Shown one piece after another: positions 17,653 through 26,274 of a DNA stretch of 64,000 nucleotides. Where the stretch lies: NCBI RefSeq assembly GCF_003860135.1, contig NZ_RQYN01000004.1, positions 1-64,000 of the forward strand. The letters run 5' to 3'. The notes beneath the pieces are model-generated. The model saw only the letters and a list, made by a program, of their open reading frames with translations. It was not told the origin of the DNA and searched no databases. A program made the translations under genes and the position numbers. Each line of letters opens with the position of its first letter. Position 1 is the first letter of the stretch. Source of the DNA: Tannerella forsythia (GTDB taxonomy: Bacteria; Bacteroidota; Bacteroidia; Bacteroidales; Tannerellaceae).

Positions 17653-19746
17653 TTATTCTTTCCCTTTTCGTGGCGTCGTTTTTTTCTGTGCCCGTCTTTT
17701 CGCCCTCTCTCCTTGTTCGACCGATAATGAACGAAGTTCAGGCAGTCGTTTCAATACCATAGCCGTGCGTGCCGGGAGATACAGTTTCAGCCAGCCTTTA
17801 TATTCTTTCTCGTACAGCGGATCGTACTGCGTCAGATGTTCGATGGAGTCGTCCGTCAGTCCGTTCCCACCGAGGCGAAGGTCATCCGTGTTCAATACCG
17901 TACGGTAACTGCCCGGAGGAGTTAGCAGACCGTAATCGGTAAACGACTGCGTAGGACTGAAATTGAAGACGAAGACATATTCTCCCCGCATATAGGCCAG
18001 CACCTGATCGCCGTCGTTGTCCCACACCTTCTGTACAGGCAACGTTTGAAAATCTTTTATGCTGCGGATCAACGCAAGCATTTCACGGTCAAAGTCTCCC
18101 AAGAAGCGATATTTCAGGTTCGGATCATCGACCAGACTCCACTGTCGGCGCGCATACTTGTACGACCAGCCGTTGCCTTCGCGCGGGAAATCGATCCATT
18201 CGGGATGTCCGAACTCGTTCCCCATAAAATTCAGATAACCGCCGTTGATGGTCGTGGCCGTCACGAGCCGGATCATTTTATGAAGCGCCAGTCCGCGCTC
18301 TACCATAAAATGTCGGTCGTCCGCCTGCATGTGCCAATACATATCGGCATCGATGAGACGGAAGATGATCGTTTTATCTCCTACCAACGCCTGATCGTGA
18401 CTCTCGGCATAGCTGATGGTCTTCTCATCGGCCCGCCGGTTCGTTGTCTCCCACCAGATGGCCGAAGGATGCCAATCTTCGTCTTTCTTCTCTTTCAATA
18501 TTTTGATCCAGAAATCCGGAATATTCATCGCCATGCGGTAATCGAATCCATAGCCGCCGTCGGCCACTTTAACCGCCAGCCCCGGCATACCGCTGACTTC
18601 CTCCGCAATCGTCACGGCATACAGATTGACTTCGTGTATCAACTTGTTAGCCAGCGTCAGGTACGTTATCGCGTCATCGTCCTGATGGCCGTTGTAATAG
18701 TCGCCGTAATTCAAAAAATGTTCGCCCAGCCCATGGCTGTAATAGAGCATAGACGTGACGCCATCGAAACGAAAACCGTCGAATCGGTATTCGTCAAGCC
18801 AGTATTTACAATTCGACAGCAGGAAATGCAACACCTCGTCTTTCCCGTAATCGAAACAGAGCGAGTCCCATGCCTGATGTTCACGCCGGGCGCCGGTATG
18901 GAAATACTGATGATACGAACCGTCGAAACGTCCGAGCCCTTCCGTCTCATTCTTCACAGCATGACTGTGCACGATGTCCATAATCACCGTCAGCCCCATC
19001 CGATGAGCATCGTCGATGAGACGCTTCAGCTCGTCGGGCGTACCGAACCGTGACGAAGGTGCGAAAAAGCTGCTCACATGATACCCGAACGAGCCGTAAT
19101 ACGGATGCTCCTGTATTGCCATGATTTGTATGGCATTATAACCGTCCTTTACGATGCGGGGCAAAACGTGTGTACGGAACTCCTCATACGTACCCGTTTT
19201 TTCCTCTTCCGAAGCCATACCGATATGACATTCGTAAATCAGCAACGGCGATGTGTCCGGCCGGAACGTATTTACTTCGAACCGATACGGTTTCTCGGGT
19301 GCCCAGACTTGGGCCGAAAAGATTTTTGTCTGCTCATCCTGCACCACCCGCTGACACCATGCGGGGATGCGCTCTCCGCACCCTCCTTCCCATTCGACCA
19401 GCAGCTTGTATAAATCTTCGTGATGGAGAGAGGAGACCGGTAAACTGATCTCCCAATGGCCGTTGTCGAGAGGTTGCAGACGATAACTCTCGTTCTTTTC
19501 CCAGCCGTTGAATGTGCCTATCAGATAGATGGCTGTGGCATTCGGTGCCCATTCACGAAACACCCATCCTTGCGCTGTACGGTGCAATCCGAAATACAGA
19601 TAGCCCGAAGCGAACTCGGCGAGCGTTTGTTTCCCGCCACAAGTTAATGTCTTCTCTTTTTCTATCACACGATGATAACGTCCTTCGATGGCATCCGAAT
19701 AAGGTTTCAGCCAAGGATCGTTCTGAATCAGAGCCAGCTTTTTCAT
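17653..19746 (-). CDS. glgB: 1,4-alpha-glucan branching enzyme, eukaryote-type (GH13)
   Basis: Forms alpha-1,6 branches in glycogen in the cytoplasm. The protein has 697 residues. An N-terminal carbohydrate-binding/Ig-like domain lies at about 55-150 (FREWAPNATAIYLIGTFNGW), then the (beta/alpha)8 catalytic domain at about 165-560, then a C-terminal beta domain. GH13 motifs are MDIVHSHAVKNE (256-267), GFRFDGVTSM with the nucleophile Asp328, TIAEEVSGMPG with the acid/base Glu382, and YAESHDQALVGDK with Asp451. The YYSHGL segment and IAEEVSGMP are typical of the eukaryotic-type GH13_8 branching enzymes, a form also common in Bacteroidetes. The lysine/arginine-rich tail (about 680-697) is unconserved. 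No other glycogen gene is near. Confidence 0.93.
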   Translation of the reverse strand: MKKLALIQNDPWLKPYSDAIEGRYHRVIEKEKTLTCGGKQTLAEFASGYLYFGLHRTAQGWVFREWAPNATAIYLIGTFNGWEKNESYRLQPLDNGHWEISLPVSSLHHEDLYKLLVEWEGGCGERIPAWCQRVVQDEQTKIFSAQVWAPEKPYRFEVNTFRPDTSPLLIYECHIGMASEEEKTGTYEEFRTHVLPRIVKDGYNAIQIMAIQEHPYYGSFGYHVSSFFAPSSRFGTPDELKRLIDDAHRMGLTVIMDIVHSHAVKNETEGLGRFDGSYHQYFHTGARREHQAWDSLCFDYGKDEVLHFLLSNCKYWLDEYRFDGFRFDGVTSMLYYSHGLGEHFLNYGDYYNGHQDDDAITYLTLANKLIHEVNLYAVTIAEEVSGMPGLAVKVADGGYGFDYRMAMNIPDFWIKILKEKKDEDWHPSAIWWETTNRRADEKTISYAESHDQALVGDKTIIFRLIDADMYWHMQADDRHFMVERGLALHKMIRLVTATTINGGYLNFMGNEFGHPEWIDFPREGNGWSYKYARRQWSLVDDPNLKYRFLGDFDREMLALIRSIKDFQTLPVQKVWDNDGDQVLAYMRGEYVFVFNFSPTQSFTDYGLLTPPGSYRTVLNTDDLRLGGNGLTDDSIEHLTQYDPLYEKEYKGWLKLYLPARTAMVLKRLPELRSLSVEQGERAKRRAQKKTTPRKGKE

Positions 19747-20191
19747 CTTTCGTTCTTATTCATGTTTATTCCAGATCATATCAACAGCGAAGCATCTTGT
19801 CTTAAATCGCGCTTTACGTTTTTTTCCGTAAGTACAGCTCATCTTCGCAACCGGTGCAAAGCTACGAGATAAATTTCAATTCACCCACAGACCGATAAAA
19901 ATAAAACTCAAAACGACTATGTTTTTTTAATTAGATGGTATGTGAGCTTTCATTTGCTTTTAGAGCATCGATGCTGCTGTTGGAGCAATAAAAGCAGAAA
20001 GTGCTTTCAATATCTTTATTCTCGAAGTAGTTGTTTCAAATCACGCAAGAAGAAGAAAGACCGGTCAATTGAAAAAAACAGTGCAGTAAGAATATCATGA
20101 GGAATGTGATAAAGTTTTTACCCAAAGAAGATTCTTTGCCTCTTATTTCCTTCATCTTTGATATTTTTCCGGCAATAAATCGCACAAATAT
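19747..20191. other. Intergenic region without a gene
   Basis: This stretch separates the divergent glgB gene and the branched-chain operon. It is AT-rich compared with both neighbours. Apart from the glgB -7 candidate at 19857-19864 and the leu operon promoter at its right end I see no gene, no tandem repeat and no strong hairpin here. Confidence 0.6.
19857..19864 (-). promoter_or_regulatory. Possible -7 box for glgB
   Basis: CAAAGCTA on the plus strand reads TAGCTTTG on the minus strand, a match to TAnnTTTG. It lies 110 bases upstream of the glgB start. No clear TTTG element is found 19-20 bases further upstream. Confidence 0.45.
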
Positions 20192-20222
20192 TTTGCAATG
20201 ACATCTTTTTTCTTTTACTTTG
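20192..20222 (+). promoter_or_regulatory. Promoter of the leu-ilv operon
   Basis: TTTG at 20192-20195 and TACTTTG at 20216-20222 are separated by 20 bases, close to the Bacteroidetes vegetative promoter (TTTG, 19-21 bases, TAnnTTTG) with one base fewer in the -7 element. The expected start near 20229 would place the leader peptide start codon about 23 bases into the transcript. Confidence 0.6.
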
Positions 20223-20251
20223 CAACCGTTATCAAAATTTGGACAACAATT

Positions 20252-20338
20252 ATGTACAATAATAACATCGGTATTCTCATTATTTCTATTCAGCTTCTGG
20301 AAGACTCCGGAGGGTGGGATTGGAATATCGGTAACTGA
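20252..20338 (+). CDS. Leu/Ile-rich attenuator leader peptide
   Basis: A 28-codon open reading frame with an ATG start and TGA stop. It encodes MYNNN, then IGILIISIQLL, then an acidic/Gly/Trp tail (EDSGGWDWNIGN). Residues 6-16 contain five isoleucines and three leucines, an enrichment expected of a leader peptide that senses charged tRNA-Ile and tRNA-Leu. It lies between the operon promoter and a strong terminator placed 31 bases before leuA. Codons 21-23 contain GGTGGGA (20313-20319), identical to a segment of the terminator 3' arm (20380-20386), so this RNA can sequester the 5' arm. A ribosome stalled at the Ile/Leu codons would leave 20313-20319 free, whereas a ribosome at the stop codon would cover it. 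The regulatory role is inferred. Confidence 0.85.
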   Translation: MYNNNIGILIISIQLLEDSGGWDWNIGN

Positions 20339-20363
20339 AAAAGATATAACAGCATAAAAAGAT

Positions 20364-20399
20364 AGCCTTTCTCACCTGTGGTGGGAAAGGCTTTTTTTT
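20364..20399 (+). terminator. Attenuator terminator before leuA
   Basis: AGCCTTTCTCACC (20364-20376), loop TGT, GGTGGGAAAGGCT (20380-20392) form a 13-bp stem with a single U-G wobble, followed by eight T residues (20392-20399). It stands between the leader peptide and leuA, so it must act conditionally for the operon to be expressed. The 5' arm TCTCACC (20370-20376) can instead pair with GGTGGGA at 20313-20319 inside the leader reading frame, giving an antiterminator. Confidence 0.9.
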
Positions 20400-20430
20400 A
20401 CAACAAAAACGAAAGAAAATTTTTTATGTT

Positions 20431-21918
20431 ATGGAACGGATTTATGTTTTCGACACCACTTTGCGCGACGGCGAACAGGTGCCCGGATGTCAGTTGAACA
20501 CAATAGAGAAAATCGAAGTCGCAAAAAAGCTCGAGTCATTGGGCGTCGACGTGATCGAAGCGGGATTTCCCGTGTCGAGCCCGGGCGATTTCAACTCCAT
20601 CGTTGAAATTTCCAAGGCGGTTACCTGGCCGGTCATCTGCGCGCTTACCCGAGCTGTGGAGAAAGACATCGAGGTGGCGGCCGAGTCGCTCAAGTACGCC
20701 AAGCGGAAACGTATCCACACCGGCATCGGCACGTCGGACTCGCACATCAGACACAAATTCAATTCCAACCGTGAGGAGATCGTCGAATGTGCGGTGAAAG
20801 CGGTGAAATTTGCCCGCCGTTTTGTGGACGACGTGGAGTTCTACGCCGAAGACGCCGGCCGTACCGACAACGAATACCTCGCGCGGGTGGTACAGGCGGT
20901 GGTGAACGCAGGGGCAACCGTGATCAACATCCCCGACACCACGGGCTACTGTTTCCCGCACCAGTACGGCGCCAAAATAAAGTACCTCGTCGATCACGTC
21001 GATTTGAAAGGGGCCATCCTCTCCACTCACTGCCATCAGGACCTGGGCATGGCTACCGCCAACACCCTTGCGGGGGTGCTCAACGGCGCGCGGCAGGTGG
21101 AAGTAACCGTGAACGGCATCGGCGAACGCGCCGGAAACACCTCGCTCGAAGAGGTGGTGATGGCGCTCAAAAGCCATAAAGAGCTGGGATTCGAGACGAA
21201 CATCAATACGACCAAGATTTATTCGACGAGCCGCCTTGTCTCGGCTCTAATGAACATGCCGGTACAGCCCAATAAGGCGATTGTGGGGCGGAACGCTTTC
21301 GCACACTCGTCGGGCATCCATCAGGACGGCGTGCTCAAAAATACGGATACCTACGAAATTATCGACCCAAAAGAGGTGGGCATCGACGACAACGCCATCG
21401 TCCTGACGGCAAGAAGCGGCCGGGCAGCGTTGAAAAACCGCCTGAGCCTGCTGGGTGTCGACCTCGATAACGGCAAACTCGACGACGTGTACCAGAAGTT
21501 CCTCGCGCTGGCCGACCGGAAAAAAGACATCAAAGACGACGACGTGCTGGCGCTGGCCGGCATCGAATCGCGGCTGAACCGGATCAAGATCGATTACCTG
21601 CAAGTTACTTGCGGCGTAGGGCTGCGCCACGTGGCGAGCATCGGGTTGAACATCGCCGGCGAGCACTTCGAAGCCTCCGCCACCGGAAACGGTCCGGTCG
21701 ATGCGGCCATCAAAGCGGTTAAAAAGATTATCAGCCGCGAAACGGTGATTCAGGAGTTCCTCATTCAGGCCATCAACCGCGGAAGCGACGACGTCGGAAA
21801 AGTACACATGCAGGTAGCGCACAACGGCATGTTGTACTACGGCTTTTCAGCCAATACCGACATCGTTTCCGCATCGGTCGAAGCTTTCATCGATGCGGTG
21901 AACAAGTTCGTGGAATAG
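20431..21918 (+). CDS. leuA: 2-isopropylmalate synthase
   Basis: Catalyses the first step of leucine synthesis, acetyl-CoA plus 2-oxoisovalerate to 2-isopropylmalate, in the cytoplasm. The 495 residues contain the TIM-barrel catalytic domain (about 1-270) with [12 protein letters not shown] (8-19), the metal-binding [18 protein letters not shown] segment and [15 protein letters not shown] linker follows with [12 protein letters not shown], and the C-terminal LeuA dimer/regulatory domain (about 365-495) where leucine feedback inhibition normally acts. It is the first structural gene after the attenuator. A second LeuA-family gene occurs later in the same operon; this one has the more typical LeuA motifs, so I assign the leucine function here. 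Confidence 0.95.
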   Translation: MERIYVFDTTLRDGEQVPGCQLNTIEKIEVAKKLESLGVDVIEAGFPVSSPGDFNSIVEISKAVTWPVICALTRAVEKDIEVAAESLKYAKRKRIHTGIGTSDSHIRHKFNSNREEIVECAVKAVKFARRFVDDVEFYAEDAGRTDNEYLARVVQAVVNAGATVINIPDTTGYCFPHQYGAKIKYLVDHVDLKGAILSTHCHQDLGMATANTLAGVLNGARQVEVTVNGIGERAGNTSLEEVVMALKSHKELGFETNINTTKIYSTSRLVSALMNMPVQPNKAIVGRNAFAHSSGIHQDGVLKNTDTYEIIDPKEVGIDDNAIVLTARSGRAALKNRLSLLGVDLDNGKLDDVYQKFLALADRKKDIKDDDVLALAGIESRLNRIKIDYLQVTCGVGLRHVASIGLNIAGEHFEASATGNGPVDAAIKAVKKIISRETVIQEFLIQAINRGSDDVGKVHMQVAHNGMLYYGFSANTDIVSASVEAFIDAVNKFVE

Positions 21919-21977
21919 CCCTCCGAAAAAGAATACGACAACAATAATTTATTAAATAACAACGACAAAAACAGAAA

Positions 21978-23414
21978 ATGACAAATCATACAACACAGGC
22001 AAACAGTTCGAAGCCCTCGACCGGACAGAAGGGGGCGACCTTGTTCGATAAAATATGGGACGCTCACGTCGTTACCACAGTACAAGAGGGGCCTACCCAA
22101 CTCTACATAGACCGTCATCTGTGCCACGAGGTAACCAGTCCGCAAGCCTTTGCGGGGCTTCGTGCGCGCGGACTGAAAGTATTCCGTCCCGAACAGACGA
22201 CCCTCACGGCCGATCACAACATCCCTACCGTGGGACAGGACCAACCCATTCGCGACGAAATATCCCGCTTTCAGGTCGAGACACTTGCCAAGAACGCACA
22301 AGATTTCGGGCTGACCTACTACGGTCTCCACAATCCGAAAAACGGCATCGTGCACGTGGTAGGACCCGAAAACGGCTACACCCAGCCGGGCATGACGATC
22401 GTCTGCGGCGACAGCCACACCTCTACGCACGGCGCTTTCGGTGCCATTGCTTTCGGCATCGGCACGAGCGAGGTGGAGATGGTACTGGCCTCGCAATGCA
22501 TCTTGCAGACGCGACCGAAGACGATGCGTGTGAATTTCGAGGGCAAGCTGGGCAAGAAGGTAGGAGCGAAAGATATGGCGCTCTATATGATTTCGCGGCT
22601 CACCACGGGCGGCGCGACCGGCTACTTCGTGGAATACGCCGGCGAGGCCGTCCGCAACCTCACCATGGAGGAACGGATGACGCTTTGCAACCTGAGCATC
22701 GAGATGGGTGCCCGGGGCGGGCTGATCGCTCCCGACGAAACGACTTTCTCCTATTTGAAAGGGCGCGAGTTCGCTCCCAAGGGCGAGAAATGGGAACAGG
22801 CGGTGGCCTATTGGAAAACGCTGAAAACCGATGCCGACGCGGTATTCGACAAAGAGGTCTCTTTCGACGTGTCGAACCTCCGCCCGATGATCACCTACGG
22901 AACCAACCCCGGCATGGGCATGCCTGTCGACGGCACCATCCCGCAGATGGAGGAGATCGACGAGGCGGGAAAAATATCGTTCGCAAAGTCGCTCGAATAT
23001 ATGGGTTTCGTTCCCGGCGAAAAGCTGGAAGGGAAAAGCATCGATTACGTGTTTCTGGGAAGTTGCACCAACGGTCGGATCGAAGATTTTCGGGTATTCG
23101 CCCACTATGTGAAAGGAAAACGGAAGGCCGACCACGTAACGGCGTGGCTCGTGCCCGGAAGCTGGCAGGTGCGCAAACAGATCGAAGCCGAAGGGCTGGA
23201 CCGGATCCTCGAAGCGGCCGGATTCGAACTTCGTCAGCCCGGCTGTTCGGCCTGCCTGGCGATGAACGACGACAAAGTGCCCGCCGGCAAATATGCGGTA
23301 TCGACCTCGAACCGGAACTTCGAAGGGCGTCAGGGTCCGGGAGCGCGTACCATTCTGGCCGGCCCGCTGGTAGCGGCCGCCGCGGCAGTTACAGGTCGTA
23401 TTACGATGCCTTGA
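21978..23414 (+). CDS. leuC: 3-isopropylmalate dehydratase large subunit
   Basis: Large subunit of isopropylmalate isomerase, converting 2- to 3-isopropylmalate with LeuD. The 478 residues show the aconitase-family [4Fe-4S] ligands in LGSCTNGR and GCSACLAMN, and the signature [20 protein letters not shown] at about 136-155. The opening [14 protein letters not shown] is typical of LeuC. The gene follows leuA by 59 bases. Its partner leuD is not immediately adjacent: a four-helix-bundle gene flanked by repeats sits between them, unlike the usual tight leuCD pairing. The same enzyme pair would also be expected to isomerise citramalate if the second LeuA-like gene makes it. Confidence 0.95.
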   Translation: MTNHTTQANSSKPSTGQKGATLFDKIWDAHVVTTVQEGPTQLYIDRHLCHEVTSPQAFAGLRARGLKVFRPEQTTLTADHNIPTVGQDQPIRDEISRFQVETLAKNAQDFGLTYYGLHNPKNGIVHVVGPENGYTQPGMTIVCGDSHTSTHGAFGAIAFGIGTSEVEMVLASQCILQTRPKTMRVNFEGKLGKKVGAKDMALYMISRLTTGGATGYFVEYAGEAVRNLTMEERMTLCNLSIEMGARGGLIAPDETTFSYLKGREFAPKGEKWEQAVAYWKTLKTDADAVFDKEVSFDVSNLRPMITYGTNPGMGMPVDGTIPQMEEIDEAGKISFAKSLEYMGFVPGEKLEGKSIDYVFLGSCTNGRIEDFRVFAHYVKGKRKADHVTAWLVPGSWQVRKQIEAEGLDRILEAAGFELRQPGCSACLAMNDDKVPAGKYAVSTSNRNFEGRQGPGARTILAGPLVAAAAAVTGRITMP

Positions 23415-23434
23415 CAGGAGATTCTGAGAATGAG

Positions 23435-23467
23435 CCAATATGCCAATGTGAAAATTTGCCAATGGGT
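23435..23467. repeat. Left inverted repeat flanking the four-helix-bundle gene
   Basis: The segment contains three copies of CCAAT, mostly as GCCAAT (CCAATATGCCAAT, then TTTGCCAAT). Its reverse complement closely matches 23905-23940 on the other side of the small gene. It starts 20 bases after the leuC stop. Confidence 0.7.
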
Positions 23468-23509
23468 TAATCTCCCGATTTTTTTAATGTGGAAATCGTT
23501 TTTTAAGAG

Positions 23510-23869
23510 ATGAGCACGGATGTACCGGTTACGGGAAATAAGATAGTTGATTTGAGTTTTCAATTTTCACTCAAATTGATCGGCTACGTAGAGATATTGG
23601 AGGAGAACAGGAAATTTGTTATTGCAAATCAACTGTTAAGAAGCGGCACATCAATTGGTGCAAACGTTCGTGAGGCTCAGAATAGTGAAAGCAAATCTGA
23701 CTTTATTCACAAATTCAAAATTGCGGCAAAAGAGGCGGAAGAAACCGAATATTGGCTCTTGTTATGCAAATATTCGGAAAAGTATCCGTTTGAAGAGAAT
23801 CTTTTAGAAGAGATCAAAGAGATACAAAAAATCATCAGCAGTATTATATATACGGCCAAAAGCAAATAG
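23510..23869 (+). CDS. Four-helix-bundle protein (23S rRNA intervening-sequence family)
   Basis: A 119-residue, highly helical, charged protein matching the family first seen in intervening sequences of 23S rRNA genes. Visible hallmarks are the central NQLLRSGTSIGANVREAQN (about 43-61), then KSDFIHKFKIAAKEAEETEYWLLL. The biochemical function of the family is unknown; related proteins form pentameric barrels, and one (Avd) works with diversity-generating retroelements, but no reverse transcriptase is present here. The gene splits leuC and leuD, is flanked by inverted CCAAT/ATTGG repeats, and is visibly more AT-rich than the GC-rich operon around it. This suggests insertion of a small mobile cassette. 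It does not appear to interrupt either neighbour's reading frame. Confidence 0.88.
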   Translation: MSTDVPVTGNKIVDLSFQFSLKLIGYVEILEENRKFVIANQLLRSGTSIGANVREAQNSESKSDFIHKFKIAAKEAEETEYWLLLCKYSEKYPFEENLLEEIKEIQKIISSIIYTAKSK

Positions 23870-23904
23870 TTCCAGCTAAATTTCAACCATTCGTACGTTG
23901 ACAG

Positions 23905-23940
23905 ATTGGCAAATTGGCACATTCGCTTATTGGCATATTG
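23905..23940. repeat. Right inverted repeat flanking the four-helix-bundle gene
   Basis: The sequence carries ATTGGC three times (ATTGGCAAATTGGC, then TTATTGGCATATTG). It is the inverted counterpart of 23435-23467 and ends eight bases before the leuD start codon. Confidence 0.7.
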
Positions 23941-23948
23941 AAAAAATT

Positions 23949-24542
23949 ATGGACAAATTTCAAACACTTACATCCACCTGTGTTCCGCTTCCCATCGAGA
24001 ACGTGGACACAGACCAGATTATCCCGGCACGCTTCCTGAAAGCGACCACGCGCGAAGGTTTCGGCGACAACCTGTTCGCCGACTGGCGTTACCACAAAGA
24101 CGGCAGCCCGAAGTCCGACTTCGTACTCAACAATCCCACCTATTCCGGTCAGGTGCTGGTGGCGGGCAAGAACTTCGGAAGCGGCAGTAGCCGCGAACAT
24201 GCCGCATGGGCTATTGCGGGTTACGGATTCAAGGTCGTCGTATCGAGCTTCTTCGCCGATATTTTCCGCAACAACGCCCTCAACAACGGCATTCTGCCCG
24301 TGGTAACGAGCGAAGGTTTCCTGAGCGAACTCTTCGCGTCGATCCAGAACAACCCGAAAGCGACGGTTACGGTCCATCTGGAAGAGCAAACCATTCGGAA
24401 CAACGAGACCGGCACGTCGGAATCGTTCGAGATCAACTCCTATAAAAAAGAGTGTCTCCTGAAAGGACTCGACGACATCGATTTCCTGTTAAGCAACCAA
24501 TCGCTGACGGAGGCGTGGGAGAGCAGAGCGAACCGGTTCTGA
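23949..24542 (+). CDS. leuD: 3-isopropylmalate dehydratase small subunit
   Basis: Small subunit of isopropylmalate isomerase. I place the start at the ATG giving MDKFQTLTSTCVPLPIENVD; an upstream in-frame ATG at 23898 would translate the repeat sequence and is unlikely. The resulting protein has 197 residues, the normal size. Key segments are VDTDQIIPARFLK (substrate-loop region), KNFGSGSSREHAAWAI (phosphate/carboxylate binding) and SFFADIFRNNALNNG. It works with LeuC encoded upstream beyond the inserted small gene. Confidence 0.95.
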   Translation: MDKFQTLTSTCVPLPIENVDTDQIIPARFLKATTREGFGDNLFADWRYHKDGSPKSDFVLNNPTYSGQVLVAGKNFGSGSSREHAAWAIAGYGFKVVVSSFFADIFRNNALNNGILPVVTSEGFLSELFASIQNNPKATVTVHLEEQTIRNNETGTSESFEINSYKKECLLKGLDDIDFLLSNQSLTEAWESRANRF

Positions 24543-24628
24543 CGACCTGCCTGCGGATTTGTTGCAGCGCTTAATAAACGATTGAATATTGAAAACATGC
24601 GTGATCTTCACGAATAAGCATAAAAACA

Positions 24629-26218
24629 ATGACAACAATGAATCATTCACAACCTTTCGAATCCTCGCCGAGGAAAATCGAAATCATGGACACCACGCTG
24701 CGCGACGGCGAGCAGACCTCGGGCGTCTCGTTCGCGGCCGAAGAGAAGGTGAGTATCGTTCGTCTGCTCCTCGAAGAGCTGCACGTCGACCGGGTAGAGA
24801 TCGCCTCGGCGCGCGTATCGGAGGGGGAATTCGCGTCGGTGCAAAAAATAGCCCAGTGGGCAAAGAAAAACGGACACATCGACCGGATTGAAATTCTGGG
24901 ATTTGTGGACGGAAAAGCATCGCTCGACTGGATTGCCGCCGCCGGATGCAACGTGGTGAATCTCCTTTGCAAAGGCTCTGAGAATCACTGCACATATCAG
25001 CTACGGAAAACGGTGAACGAACATCTGGCCGATATCCGGTCGGTCATTGCCGATGCCAAAAGCCGCGGAATGACCGTAAACATCTACCTTGAGGACTGGT
25101 CGAACGGGATGCGCGACTCGCAAGCCTACGTCTTCGAAATGATGGACGAACTCCGGCACCAGCCCATCGCCCGCTATATGCTGCCCGACACCCTTGGCGT
25201 CTTAAATCCGTCGGAGACAAAAGAGTTCTGTGAAACGATGGTGAACCGCTATCCCGATCTGCACTTCGATTTTCATGCCCACAACGATTACGATCTGGCG
25301 GTGGCCAACGTCTTCGAAGCCGTGAAAGCCGGTGTGCACGGCGTGCATGTAACCGTGAACGGTTTGGGCGAACGCGCCGGAAATGCGCCGATTACCAGTG
25401 TAACGGCACTGATCCACGACCAGTTGAAACTCAAAACGAACATTGCCGAAGACAAGCTCTACGGCGTGAGCAAAGTGGTGGAGAGCTATTCCGGCGTGCG
25501 CATTCCGAACAACAAACCGGTCATCGGCGATAACGTCTTCACGCAGGTAGCCGGCGTGCACGCCGACGGCGATAAGAAGAAAAATCTCTATTTCAACGAT
25601 CTGGCACCGGAGCGCTTCGGCCGTTCGCGCGAGTATGCGCTGGGGAAAAATTCGGGCAAGGCCAATATCCTCAAAAACCTCGAAGCCTTGGGCATCGAGG
25701 TGGACGACGAAGCGGCGAAAAAAATAACCGCCCACATCATCGAATTGGGCGATAAGAAAGAGCTGGTCAGCCCGGACGAACTTCCCTACATCGTCTCCGA
25801 CATCCTGAAAAACGGGATTGAGAACCAGAGCATCGAGATACTCAACTATTCGCTGATGCTTACCGAGGGAATGCGTCCTACGGCCACCGTGAAACTCTCC
25901 ATCGGAGGGCAGGTTTACGAACAGTCGGCTGCGGGCGAAGGGCAGTACCACGCCTTTACAAAAGCGATGTACAAGATTTACAAAAGCCTCGACAAGCCGA
26001 CGCCCGAGCTGCTCGACTACGTGGTGGTCATCCCTCCGGGCGGAAAAACGAACGCTTACGTGCAAACGATTATCACGTGGAAGTTCGACGGAAAAGTTTT
26101 CAAAACAAGAGGACTGGACGTCGATCAGACGGCTGCGGCCATCAAAGCGACCATGAAGATGCTCAACATGATTGAAAAAGGCAATATCCCCGTCATCAAC
26201 TATATGCAGCTGCCGTAG
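24629..26218 (+). CDS. Isopropylmalate/citramalate synthase family protein
   Basis: A second LeuA-superfamily enzyme of 529 residues. The catalytic TIM barrel begins with [16 protein letters not shown], and contains DFHAHNDYDLAVANVFEA for metal binding and NGLGERAGNAP. A linker with VAGVHADGDKKKN follows, and the C-terminal LeuA dimer/regulatory domain (about 395-529) carries TEGMRPTATVKLSIGG. The family contains 2-isopropylmalate, citramalate and homocitrate synthases. Its place in a complete leu-ilv operon that already has leuA and lacks ilvA makes (R)-citramalate synthase attractive: pyruvate plus acetyl-CoA to citramalate, then LeuCD and LeuB to 2-oxobutyrate for isoleucine. I give no symbol because the substrate cannot be read from sequence by eye. 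Confidence 0.85.
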   Translation: MTTMNHSQPFESSPRKIEIMDTTLRDGEQTSGVSFAAEEKVSIVRLLLEELHVDRVEIASARVSEGEFASVQKIAQWAKKNGHIDRIEILGFVDGKASLDWIAAAGCNVVNLLCKGSENHCTYQLRKTVNEHLADIRSVIADAKSRGMTVNIYLEDWSNGMRDSQAYVFEMMDELRHQPIARYMLPDTLGVLNPSETKEFCETMVNRYPDLHFDFHAHNDYDLAVANVFEAVKAGVHGVHVTVNGLGERAGNAPITSVTALIHDQLKLKTNIAEDKLYGVSKVVESYSGVRIPNNKPVIGDNVFTQVAGVHADGDKKKNLYFNDLAPERFGRSREYALGKNSGKANILKNLEALGIEVDDEAAKKITAHIIELGDKKELVSPDELPYIVSDILKNGIENQSIEILNYSLMLTEGMRPTATVKLSIGGQVYEQSAAGEGQYHAFTKAMYKIYKSLDKPTPELLDYVVVIPPGGKTNAYVQTIITWKFDGKVFKTRGLDVDQTAAAIKATMKMLNMIEKGNIPVINYMQLP

Positions 26219-26274
26219 GGGAAGAAATCAGAAAAATGAAGTAAAAAAACAGATATCAGCAATTCTATACAACA

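Noticed and set aside
19747-20191. A small gene between glgB and the leu promoter
   Set aside because: Only short frames without start context or conserved pattern; those near 19672-19872 overlap the glgB start or its promoter.
21837-23462. Long minus-strand frame (541 codons) opposite leuC
   Set aside because: leuC on the plus strand has full aconitase-family motifs; the antisense product shows none and is His/Arg-rich.
23510-23869. Part of a diversity-generating retroelement (Avd-like)
   Set aside because: The protein family is related, but there is no reverse transcriptase, template repeat or variable repeat nearby.
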